64,000 bases of DNA from Cladophialophora immunda (taxonomy: Eukaryota; Ascomycota; Eurotiomycetes; Chaetothyriales; Herpotrichiellaceae), in the NCBI RefSeq assembly GCF_000835495.1, contig NW_015622541.1:5084001-5148000 (forward strand). The letters run 5' to 3'. Below the pieces are notes generated by a model that was not told the DNA's origin, searched no databases, and worked only from the letters and a program-made list of their open reading frames with translations. Both the position numbers and the translations under genes were made by a program. Below are positions 34,823 through 45,452 of this stretch, in pieces. Numbering within the stretch: the first letter of the stretch is position 1; every line of letters starts with the position of its first letter.

Positions 34823-35284
34823 TGATATTTGCGGCTTTATACGATAGGCGACCAGGCTGAGAAGCGCAGCATTAACAGCAGCGACAACGTTGTTGATGTG
34901 GACACTATTGATGCTGATCTGAAATGCACAACTTTGCACATTCGCAGGTCACCATCTGTAGGCTACAGAGAGTTCACAGGAGAGATGGCCTTGTAGCGCT
35001 CGGGGTGCAAGTCCGAGATACCGTCTGGACTTGAGAGACGCTCGGTAAATGTTCTCCGTTGGAGATGGCCATACAGATGCTTCGCCAGCTCAGAGCAGAA
35101 CACAAACTCGAGAACAGAACATGCGTCTTCATTACAAGTGACTGATGCCCTTCTTGTAATATGCCGTTTGCCCGAGACCTCAATCAGCTCGAGCCACTTA
35201 GTGCTCTACCACTTCCCATCTCCATTCACAATTAAGGCCTCCGTCAAGCCGGTCTTTTGTGGCTGGCCTCTTGAGTATGTCTCC
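34823..35284. other. convergent intergenic region
   Basis: 462 bp between convergent genes; nothing recognised. Confidence 0.5.
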
Positions 35285-38178
35285 TTACACCTCATGCTTC
35301 TGCCGCAAGACAAAAGACGACCAACGCTTTCTCCACCGGCCGGGACCAGGCTGACTCCGCTGTACCGGTTCCGATATCAACGACAGACCTCGTTTATGTT
35401 TCGACAGAGCCAGTACCTGCTTGAGATCGCACGCCGTATCTTCGTCAAACAGGGAGTCGATGTCCCCTTCGACCCTTGTTCGCTTACCATATTGATCGGT
35501 ATACTTCTGTGCCGCGCCGTATTGAAGCATCAGCTTCGCCACGCCGGCCCAATTGCCACGTTGTGCCGCTGTGAGCTTATGCAGCTGCTGCAGGAACTGG
35601 ATCCAGACAGTTGACTCTCCAGTTTCCTCATTCGGGTCCGCACCCAACTCCAATACTCTGGCAACAACAGCACTGCACGGTTGGTCCCGAGAGAGGAAAG
35701 GCCGCAAACAATAGTCCAAAATGGGCCTGTCGCGATAGTTCTCGCGTGTTACATCGTCGGACAATCGTTGGACAGCGTACTGTGAAAGCTTGCACTCCAG
35801 GGCCAATAGCAGGGGTTTGTGTGACGGATTCGTCCTCCACATCTTCAAGAATTTCGGAAGAGGCATATTGCCATAGTCTGCATCCGCACAAGCCCTGAGA
35901 AGTAAGGGGGTATATATGGTCAAGAGATCCGCCAAATCATCAACGAGGCTAATCAGAGGAGGAGTGTTTGAATCCAGACGCCAAATATGTGCAAAGACGA
36001 ATTCAACTCGTTTCAGGAGCTCACGCTCGGGCGGCCCGGCTGGATCTCCCTCTAGTTCTCGAGGAAAGAGACGTCGACAGTAAAATATCTGCGCGAGATA
36101 TGCGTTGCAGAGATAATGTTCGACATCGCTGGAGCCGTTTGTGAATTGCAATAACACCTGTTGCGCTTCCATACTCGTCAAGAACTCATGAACGGTGCGA
36201 TGGAGATAATCGACATTACGGTCGCAGAGCATGTTTGCCGGGTTGTTCGTTGGGTCACCACACTCCAACAGGCCCATGCACAAACTATTTACCTTGCGTG
36301 GCACCAATGCATGGCGGTACTGAATCTGCGGGAGGGTTGCATGCTTGGTGTGGGAGCTGGTGGCGAAATCCAGCTCCTGCTCGTCGATGAAAGACAGGGT
36401 CAGGAGATTTGGCCGATGACTGGGGTTCAGCATCAGCTGGAAAATAGTGGATGCCTTGGCTCGATGACACGGGGCGATCGACTGCATCATGGACATGAAG
36501 TATTTATCCAAGTCGTCAGGTATCTGGCGTAGCCTTGTAAGCAACACTTCAACGGTGTCACCGTCCCGAAGACCGGTAAGGAGGTTCTTGACCACCAGAT
36601 ACACCCACAGAAATACGCCGCTGGCTTTGTTCACAATTTCGTCCATAAGTTCATCGGACCGTTCAGGATACACGTCTTTGAGCTGTTTGAAGTGTTGATT
36701 TTGACGGAAGTGATCCTGCACATAGTTTGTAATGTCTCCCCGTGTTAGGAGCTCTAGCCGAAGCTTCGGAGAAGTAGCGAAGGCGTCCACAAATATATTC
36801 CAAGGGCGGCTGGAGGCGCAGATTTTAACTTCGTGAGCATTTGCCAGTTGGACAAGGGAGTCGATCATCGCCTGTCTCTGTTCGTCGGAGCCGTCAAACT
36901 CATCTAAGCCGTCCACAAACAGGGCAATCCTTGTAGTATCCTGTGTCCGTCGGACAAGGTTGTCGAACGCAGAACGAAGTTCAGCGTCGGATAGATCCTT
37001 GGGGGGTTCAGCCCCGAGACAAAATCCTTCCCATCTTTCAGGGAACGCTTCAGTGGCAATCGACGACTGCTGTGTGATAAGCTGATGGAGCACGGACCGG
37101 TAAAGACCGGTAAGTGATTTCTGAATATCTGTTCCGGCATTCCAAAAGAAGCAGTGTCCTATCAACAGTTGTTTTGACCCTGCCCAGGATTTCAGCAATG
37201 TTCTTGTTGTTTCGTTCTCAAACAGGTATTGCATCAAGGTACTTTTCCCCGAGCCCGGTTTCCCGCTGACCCAATAGACCGTTTTGACAGCACTGGCCCC
37301 TTCTAGCCAGGCCCTGAAAGGGACATGGTTGCTAAGGCCGTGGTCGTGATCTGAGAATATCCATGAGAAAGTTCGTTCGTGGGCCGGAGGTATCTTTGAC
37401 CGCCTCTCCTCGATCTGGGTGAAATAGAGGCGAGCGGCCATCTTTTTTGCAAAAACGGTAATCTTGAGGTGATCGGAGAGTTGGACAAAATGCACGCTGT
37501 TCTTGTACGACCACATAGCTCTTGCTTCTTCCCCGCCATCTTCCTTTGCTGCCTCCACAGCATCTTTGAGGGCCGAGATTTCGTCTCGTAGGTAAGCCGA
37601 TCGCTTGCGCATTTCACGCAGAATGTTAGCCTCCATTTGATCTCCTCGAAGCTCGAGCATCGCAGTGGAGGAGGCTGCTCGCGATCTATCCCACGTGGCT
37701 CAGCATGGCACGACTGAAGAAACAACAGTTGGACAAACCCAAAGTACACCAATAAATTAAGCATCAACTGCTCTCGCGCGTTTGCCAGTTTTTCCAGCAC
37801 GACGTTGATCTTGGCTTCTCCCCACATTGATCTGATGGCTTGTTTGAAACTTTTCCATCCTTGGTGTGTGTCGCCGACCCCGCGATCGCGGACAAGGGAT
37901 ATTAACTCGCTTGCAATCTCTTGACAGTCATGGATGACGTTCTGTAGACCAATCTCCGCCCATGTTGGCTTTCTTCCGAGGGCGTGGAAGGTCAACCCCC
38001 GTTCCAGATGAGCGGTCAAATGAGACAAGGTTCCCGCATCCTTCTCCAGCTCCGTATGTCGACGGAGAATGCCATTGGCGTAATATTCATACGTAGAAGT
38101 CAGGAGTTTGGTGCCCAGCGACACGAACTGGAGGACGTTGCCAGCGACAGCAAGCGCTGTGACGGGGTCGAGCGCCAT
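35285..38178 (-). CDS. NACHT-domain STAND NTPase (fungal NLR-like)
   Basis: 946-residue protein. Exon 1 (37739-38178) begins MALDPVTALAVAGNVLQFVS, the standard N-terminal domain of fungal NLR-like proteins. A 53-bp intron (37686-37738, GTTTGT...GATAG) joins it in phase to the rest. The NACHT core has a Walker A WVSGKPGSGKSTLMQYL (P-loop about residues 288-296) and Walker B IALFVDGLDEFDG (about 400-412), then CASSRPWNIF (sensor 1), and the winged-helix-like region with VDYLHRTVHEFL. The C-terminal 350 residues lack clear WD40, TPR or full ankyrin repeats; only one ankyrin-like piece (RVLELGADPNEETG) is visible. Expected role: a ligand-sensing switch in non-self recognition. The intron is the least certain part of the model. 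Confidence 0.87.
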
Positions 38179-39245
38179 GGGTTCATCGCAGGTGGGAAGG
38201 TGCAGCAAGGTGCCTCATGGCAGTGTACGCTTGGTCATCGCTATTATGGCTGATTCGGCCTTCGAGAAGAAGCAGCAAAGAGGTCCGCAAGTGTGATGGC
38301 AGTGCAGCCCGGACGGGCATTGGCGTCCCAAGACCAAGAGTACGCCTTGTCTGCATCTTGAGGTTTCTGGCTGCTTCAGCGTGAGGCTGAGCTAGCTCGC
38401 ATGGCGACCTACAAGGCAGTCCGAGGTTAGCGTCGTGGCGGGGAAGGTTGGCAGCGCCTCGTGGTGGTGGGAGTGATAGGAGGATTGATTGGGTGCCAAG
38501 ACCCCCTTCGACTTTGTCCATCGTTGAGTTACCAGTGATGGCGTAGGACTCATCCAATAGAACCACCAACGTTCTCAAAAGCAACGTCGGTGGACATACA
38601 CGTCTGGTCTGGCTTCAGAGGTGGTAAGGAGACGCTGTCTTCGCCGCCGACCGCCTACCATTTACCTCGCACGTTCGGGCCGTGGATAGAGATTGCCTCC
38701 TCGGTGCTCACCAGAGTCCAACGTACCCAAGATACGCCATCGCCGTCGCCCTTCCACTCACGGCTTCATCTGATGGCTCATCACAAAGTTGGCACCCCTG
38801 TGGTCAATAGCCCGTTGTAGCAGTCTGCACATTCGAACCAGGAGAGCCCGTCAGATATGGGATGCTCCACAGAGCACAGGAGTGTATGCCAGAGCAATGA
38901 CCGGGCGACAGGAGAACTGCTTTGATTCTAATCGGCGGAGGAGCCCCTTTGGGCATCGACTGCACTGCATTAGCGCTCGCCAGCCAGAATTGCTGCCTGA
39001 ACTAGGACTCCATCGACACCGTGACTGGAGTTGAACGAAACAAACCTTCACGCCTTAGAGGCCAAGGCGTTGGTACCTCTCTCAGCCTCACGACTTCGTA
39101 CTCTTTCTCTTCCTCGTTCTCTCTCTGTATCAATAGTAAGTGCATATCTGGGTGACTCTGCAAAAGGTTAATGCATATCTGTGCCTTCAATTATGTTCAC
39201 TTGTTGTGCTGAGAGGGCCTTAAATTTGACAGCCGAACCAGAACC
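38179..39245. other. intergenic
   Basis: 1.07 kb between the NACHT gene and the CorA-like gene, transcribed divergently. No supported gene. Confidence 0.45.
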
Positions 39246-40907
39246 ATGTCCGATTCAATGAAGAGCTCTCAAGTAGACACATATGTCATCAAGGAAGCAA
39301 GCCAATTATCGTATGACAGAAGTGCAGAGTTTTATCGACAACGGCTTCTAAGTGATTCGAGAAGGCTTTTCTAGGACAGAGACGGGAGCATTGAAGCGAT
39401 ATCATGGCCGAAGACAGCTGGCGGGCCACAAGTTCGTGTGGTCATCGACTCGTCGGAAGCCCTCCTGTCTTTTCTCGGAAGTCTGTCTCAAAAATCTGGT
39501 GACATTGTTTATGTCATTCGCCAAAACTACTCCTGGGACAAGCTGTCTGTGACACGAGACCTTCTCCTCCATGTCCTCAAAACTCATGGTGTTTTCTTAC
39601 CATTCCTTGATTCTGTCAGCGCTTTCGGCTTCAAACTCCATGACGACGACGAGACGTGGGAAGGATACCACGAAGCGACCGTGTGGGAGGGCTCGGGCAA
39701 CCAGAGGACGCTGGTCAGCCGCGAGATCAGCTACACCTACCGATATTATACTCGAAACGGGCGCAACGACGATTCCGCATAGTCTCTGCGGCAGACAGCT
39801 GTGTACCAGAAAACGAACGAACAAAAGGGATGCTCAGTCTGGATCCTGATTCAACCAAGTACGCCGGCCTGGTTGAAGTTCCAAACTCTAGGACATGCAA
39901 CTCTGGAGAAACCCGGAATGGGAGCTTTGCACATGGTATTTCTGAACGAGGCTCTTGAGGGCTGGAAGGGCTTCATTACAGAGTTGAGGCTTACGCTGAA
40001 CGACTTGGTATGGAATCCGACCAAAGTCTCCTGGTCATATGATGAGTTCTAAGCCTCATCTTAATACTGACGATGACCTGCAATTCAGGATAACAAAGCT
40101 AGCTTTGCAACTGTCGCCCAGAAGCACCGCAACAGATGCCAATTTGATGTCTCACTAGCCGACGGGCAGCGTCTTCACAAGCTCAGAAAAAAGCTGCTGC
40201 GGTCAACGGTCGTTCTACATGGAATAATGCAGATCCTGCAAAGATTCGAGTCTTAGCGCCGCAGACTGGGAGCAGAAGGCTCTGCTGATCACTGTGATGC
40301 GATAGAAAGCAATTTGCAGGAACTCCAGTCGTCGGTGAAGTACTACGAAAGTGTGATCCGCAGTATGATAGACACCTCGGCGAGCACAGCAGCACTTGTT
40401 AGTTTGAGCTGATCCATGACCGCCCACGACAACTGACACAGAGCAGCTCGCCCAAATCCCGTACTTTGTGCTTATTGAGAATCTTGGAAGCAGCAGCAGC
40501 GCACTACAGGCCAGTATTATAGATCTTCGAAACATCGCCGCCACTGTGCAAACCGGGAACGAAGACATGCTGGGGTTGGCCAGGGAGAGCCGCAAAGACT
40601 CTACAAAGGTTAAGACATTGACCTTCATCAGTATCTTTTACTTGCCAGCCACACTTTTAGCGGTAAGTTCAGATCTTACACACTAGTCATTTAAAGCCAT
40701 ACATGCTTATCGGTTGTTGTCCGGTGCGCACAGACTATCTTTGGTTCCGACCTTGTACAGCCCATGCATTTCTGGGTTTATGTGTTGGCCACTGTGATAG
40801 CCACGATCCTGACGTTAGCAGTGCCGATATATCTCGAGCGAAAGCACAATCCGAGACTATGGGCTAATATACTGTCGGCCGTGGTTGGCACTGGCCCTGC
40901 AGGGTAA
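39246..40907 (+). pseudogene. CorA-like Mg2+ transporter-type protein, three in-frame TAG codons
   Basis: Fungal CorA-like protein, about 487 codons in four exons: 39246-40007, 40089-40397, 40447-40662 and 40734-40907, all joining in phase. Family sequence is clear: IVYVIRQNYSWDKLSVTRDL, VFLPFLDSVSAFGFKL, SLRQTAVYQK, WILIQPS, and the two C-terminal membrane segments (FISIFYLPATLLATIFG, then WVYVLATVIATILTLAV). The canonical GMN motif is not present, as in many fungal relatives. The frame is stopped by TAG at 39372-39374, 39780-39782 and 40254-40256. The second sits exactly where relatives have Trp before SLRQ (TGG to TAG); the third fits CAG to TAG (ES-Q-RRRL). No frameshift and no donor/acceptor pair that would splice the stops out. 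It reads as a recent pseudogene. Confidence 0.85.
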
Positions 40908-41357
40908 GGTCTGCTGGAAAGGCGTTTGCCTTCTATCAAGCCTTGTTGGGGGAAGCGACTCGAACTTTCGGTACTGATGACGATTGGTTTTTTTTTTTTG
41001 TTTTAACAGAGCATAAGAGAGATGGCTTGCATCTATTCAGATTAAAACCATGTTTTGGCGCAGTATGGCCTTGCCTGTTAACCGGGGAGCTTCAGCATGG
41101 TTCTTTAAATTCTACTCTAGGTTTACTTCAGGGTTCGTGTTCATCAGCGCCGGGGACGCTTTTGCCATCAACTGGATACATCGAAGGTACATTACCTCCC
41201 GAAAGCAGCAGATCTCTGCCGTCCGGCGTTGACTGAAGTTCTTCACCCACCTCACGAGCATCTTCAGTGCGGCTTTGGCACTGATAGAGATTAGTCGGTT
41301 CAGACAACGCAACGATCGTGTCCTTCTTCTCAAGAATTGTAACAACGCCCTTCCGCA
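40908..41357. other. intergenic with a T homopolymer
   Basis: 450 bp holding a run of 12 T at 40988-40999. No gene seen. Confidence 0.5.
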
Positions 41358-42496
41358 CTACGACTGCATCCTTGAGTTTCCCTCCTCCTCCTCCTCCTCC
41401 TCCTCCTCCTCCTCGTTCTCTTTCCACGATTCGGAAAGCAAATGGGCGTACCTCGCCCGCGCCTCGATCGTCCTGGGATCCTCGCTGCCGTACGCTCTCA
41501 TCCATGTGTCGCGTACCTTGCGGTAAACCGGCTCCAGAGCTCCAACGTCCACATCGCGACGGTCGGTTAGATCTTTAATGCTCTGTGCAAGCCAGATCTC
41601 CGCAATCTGGGTGTGCCGATGGTCGTTGCCATATATCTCCCGCGACAGCTCCAGGGCTTGCAGGAATGTATCGACCCCGATATCGTTGCGCCCCTGCAAT
41701 TCGTATGCCGAGCCTAAAACACTCAGACATTTCAATCTCCATCCTCGACTCGAGCCTTCGACACCATGTGACTCCTCAAGGGCTTCTAAGGCAGTTGTCT
41801 CCGCTTCGGCCCAGAGGCCCAGCTCACACATCGACTCAGCAAGCACGGCTCGGAACGTCAAGGTCTGCCAGTGCCCACTGCCATAAAGGCTCAGTGACAA
41901 TCTCAGTGCGTCTCTTGAAATATTTTCCACTTGCTGCCAGTCGCCCTGGTACCTTTTAATGTCGTTCTGGGCCCGCAGGCATTCCAGATACTGAGAGCTC
42001 TCCACCGAGTAGAGATTTTGCGCGTAGGGCATGGCCTTTTGGAAAGGGCTTCGGCTTCTTCCCAGCGGCCCAGGTCAGCAAGCACCCCAGAGAGGTCGAG
42101 TAATGTGGAGAGGTAGTCGGGCGGGCATTCGTCCTCTGTGATCGTCAGCTCGTGGCCATATTTCGTGTGCTGCAATAGCTCCTCGGCCTCGGTAAGCTGT
42201 CCCATCGATTCGTAGATGCCTGCAAGCTGTCGGTTGGCATGCAGAGTATCCAGATGAAACTGGCCTAGCCTTTCTGTATACATCGCTTTAGCCACCTGCA
42301 TCTTTGCCAGCGCGGTAGGGAGTTCCTGGAGACCCTGGAGAGCACTGGCCCAGAGGGTCAAGCCCCAAGCATAGTGTAAGCTGTCTGGCCTGAATTCGTG
42401 TTCCCAGCCCTGGCACACGGAGGCGATTTGGGCCTCTGCTCTGCTGTACTGGCCATCGGACGCATACATGTCGGACAGCGTGCCCTTCGCATCCAA
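41358..42496 (-). pseudogene. TPR (kinesin-light-chain-like) protein fragment with a frameshift
   Basis: Tetratricopeptide repeat region of the kind found at the C-terminus of fungal NLR-like proteins. The first part (42496 down to about 42035) reads repeats such as LHANRQLAGIYESMGQLTEAEELL and LDLSGVLADLGRWEEAEALSK. The second part, in another frame, resumes at 42032 with MPYAQNLYSVESSQYLECL and continues through LTFRAVLAESMCELGLWAEA. Joining the two needs one missing base near 42033-42040 (GGCCTTTT on the plus strand). No start codon or NB domain is attached; the frame stays open upstream of 42496 without an ATG. It ends in a polyglutamate run coded by a GGA microsatellite. Probably a decayed remnant of a larger NLR gene. 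Confidence 0.75.
41380..41415. repeat. (TCC/CTC)n microsatellite
   Basis: About eleven trinucleotide units; on the minus strand it encodes the polyglutamate tail of the TPR fragment. Confidence 0.9.
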
Positions 42497-42941
42497 TGAC
42501 CACCAATGTAGATGATAAGGCGTTGAGTGATCAACTCGGTTGAAACTACAAAAGTGTACCCTTCGAGCTAAAGAACCTTTGTACGCTTTCTAGCGCAGCT
42601 CGAATGAACGATTAGAGAGGCCGCCCTAGAACGCAGAGCCGGGCACATCATCAAATCCTTTCGACGTCTTGGGCCCTAGCAAAGGGCCACCTGATGGGTG
42701 TGTCCGCATCCAAGTTCACCCAATTAAGGAAAATTCGACACATGAGTTTTCCGTCTGTGTGACAAATGGTAAGGAATTCGCTCTTGCCGTCCTCTCCTTT
42801 GCTTGGGTTGGGAACATTCATGATCGAAACGGTGGGAAAATTGGAAATATCCTGCCACACACACAGGCCATGATACGCCTTCTCGGAAGCAGTGACCCTC
42901 AGCAAATAAGACCTTGGCGCAGTGTTCAATCGTGCCTCAAC
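42497..42941. other. intergenic
   Basis: 445 bp. The TPR frame continues upstream for a short way without an ATG; no other feature. Confidence 0.45.
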
Positions 42942-44599
42942 TTAGGCACTCCAATCCCCGTTTTGCTTCAGGCTGGACTTGACCCCAGCTTGTATCCGCA
43001 TCCTCTCCGACTCCAGCGACCACGGCACGTAGACGTGTCCGGGAGGCAGATTGGTGTTGTTGAAGGGCGCCCCCTCCTGGAGATTCGCCAGACAGGCCGC
43101 GTAGTTGTCTCGAGCGTATGCTTCAGGATCGTGGTTCCAAACCCACCGTCCAATCTTGAAGAAGCCGACAGTGACCTCTTCGGGATTGTGTTCGATCGCA
43201 GCAACATCGACGTGGTGGAGTTCCTCCCTGTTCAGGAACCCTGTTTGTTGCAGAATGCTGACTCTCTGAAACCTGTGCACACGTTTCCAGCTCAGAATGT
43301 CATCTGTGGAAAGAAAAATTCAGCGACTAGGAGGCATACCTTAGCTTGTTGTGCACCTTGGTCGCCCAGTGGACGTTCTCCTTCCCGCCAATCCGCAGAC
43401 ATTCTGCCAGAGACACGCTGTCTTCGAGAGCCTGGACTGCGCCGTTGCCGGCAGTTGGGAAAAAGCATGCGCTGCATCACCGAGGCGGATGAGACGTCCA
43501 CTTTCCGAGGTCCATTGCTCAGTGCCGTCGCGCCATCTCAACTTCCAATCGACGACCCGCGTTGGCGTCTGGCGAACGAAATCGAGGACAGCCGGATCCC
43601 AATTATTGCTTGACCTTTCGATCAGTGGGATGATGGCGTCCGGATCCTGAAGATTCCCCCAGGACTCGGCGGTTTCTCCGTTATCCTGTTGAAAGCACGA
43701 GTCAGCCTAATAATCCTCGAGTTGGAGCTTTGCTGCGAGACACTCACCGCATGGGTGAAGCACCACGCCACCCAATCCTGCGTGAGGAAGAGGATCAAGT
43801 GTACGTCATCCGCCACGTAGGTGCGAAATTCGGGCTGGACGTCGATGTTCTTCATGAGCGTCGCTGCGGGCGAGTCTGGCTTGAGCGTGCTGGCAGGGAA
43901 GGCCACTCGTGCAACGGCATAGCCACTATCTTGCACCGCGACATCTGGACCGGTGTCGAACCCTTCGACGGATGACCCTATCCCATTCGCGCCGATGCAG
44001 ACGTCGCCGACAAATGTCTCCCCCGAAGCGGTGGACACGACGACTTCATCGCCTTTCTCGCGGACGCTGACCACCTTTTGCCCGAACAGAACTGAAACGC
44101 CCAGCCTCTCAAGTTGATTTAGTTGCATCCGCGCGTACACCGGGCGCCGTTTGAGGAATGATATCTGCACGTCAGACGCAGCGTGTGCCCCTGCCCGCCG
44201 CCATTCCGGATATGTCGAGTAGATGGGCACGCCGGAGGGTGTGTAGACGTGGATAGAGCAGTCGTAAATACACTCGTGATAATCGGCGTGCATGCGAGGG
44301 TAGTCCTTGAGCGTGGTCAACGCTGACGGGGTAATAGTAAAATAGTCGCCTAGCACAATATTCTGTTAGACACCTGAAGTGTTTCAAAAGTATGAAAAGG
44401 GGGGCAATCCAGACGAACCCAACGGGGAGAGCTGCTCTGCTCTTTCGAGGACCACCACCTCGCAGCCTTTCCGCCAACACTCCAACGCGGCGCCTAATCC
44501 TCCCACACCTGCTCCGATGACAATCACCTGGATCCCATTGCCCGGAAGTCTGTGGACGCCGTCCACAACCGTTCCAGCTGTTGTCTCCTCTGATACCAT
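42942..44599 (-). pseudogene. FAD-dependent monooxygenase with a one-base deletion
   Basis: Group A FAD monooxygenase of about 486 residues if repaired. Exons: 44419-44599, 43748-44349, 43340-43685 and 42942-43272. The Rossmann motif is IQVIVIGAGVGGLGAALE; the middle has VCIGANGIGSSVEGFD (the GADG-equivalent) and VAWCFTHA. Exon 3 reaches RLIRLGDAAHAF, then the frame is lost: the family continues with TAGNGAVQALEDSVSLAE, and this is present but one frame off. The cause is one base missing in a run of A (43460-43464, plus strand; T5 where six are expected). The joined exons sum to one less than a multiple of three, matching a single deletion. The last exon ends KQNGDWSA. A homopolymer assembly error is the main alternative to true gene loss. 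Confidence 0.85.
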
Positions 44600-45452
44600 G
44601 GTTTGGCTCGTGACTCTTCGAAATCAAGATAGCTTCTAGGAGATTGCTCGTCTCACGCCACAAAGGATCGAGAAGTTATCGCGAGAGGCTGGAAATTGTG
44701 CATGGGCAAGCGGTGATATATAGCACCCAAGACCCTGGAGGCGAGCCTCTTTGTTTCCACTTCCCCCGCAGCCGAACATGGCGACTGCAGCCCGCTCTTA
44801 CGACTCCGAAGAGCAGCAAGACAATGTGGGACATTTTGAGAAGGGAATTATAGCGCATGCATGGGATTGCTACGTTCGATGAAGACATTGTGGTCAATGA
44901 AGTCGAGAATCGCGACGCTTCGGCACATTTGATGGGGTGCTACGCGAGGCTCCACCATGGAACGGCATATGATGTTCTGAATGATGGGGGGAGATAGTAC
45001 GGGAAAACAGGCCTCCTTCTTTACTTCTTCTGGCATGGTCAGAGACCTTGCAGGTTCTCTCGAAGCATGATTCGCCCTTCCTGACGGGATCTTCTGTACA
45101 ATCTTACTCCTTCCTGTTTGTGGAGAAATTCTGACCAAGAAACCGCGGTTCAACCCACTGGATGCTGGTGGTGAGAAAAGGGAGTCGGGGTCCTTTCATA
45201 AGGATTCGTCCCACCGGCTCGCCTCTGCCAGCGCGAAGAGCGCTCGATTGGTAGAGAATATCTGACACGATCGCATTTGTCCCACATCACCTCCATTCAT
45301 ATCCTTATGCACTGTCTCTCGGATAGTGTGTACACATGCGCTAGCAATAGGGAGGAGTTAGCAGGAGTGGCCCAAAGGTCACAAAGTGTGACTTCAACTG
45401 CACCGACCCTGTCGAGAGCAACTGCGCAATTGAAAATTCATCCACCGGGGCA
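44600..45452. other. intergenic
   Basis: 853 bp between two tandem minus-strand genes. No gene supported. Confidence 0.45.

Noticed and set aside
42669..43613. 314-codon open frame on the plus strand
   Set aside because: Antisense to the conserved exons of the FAD monooxygenase; no protein character of its own.
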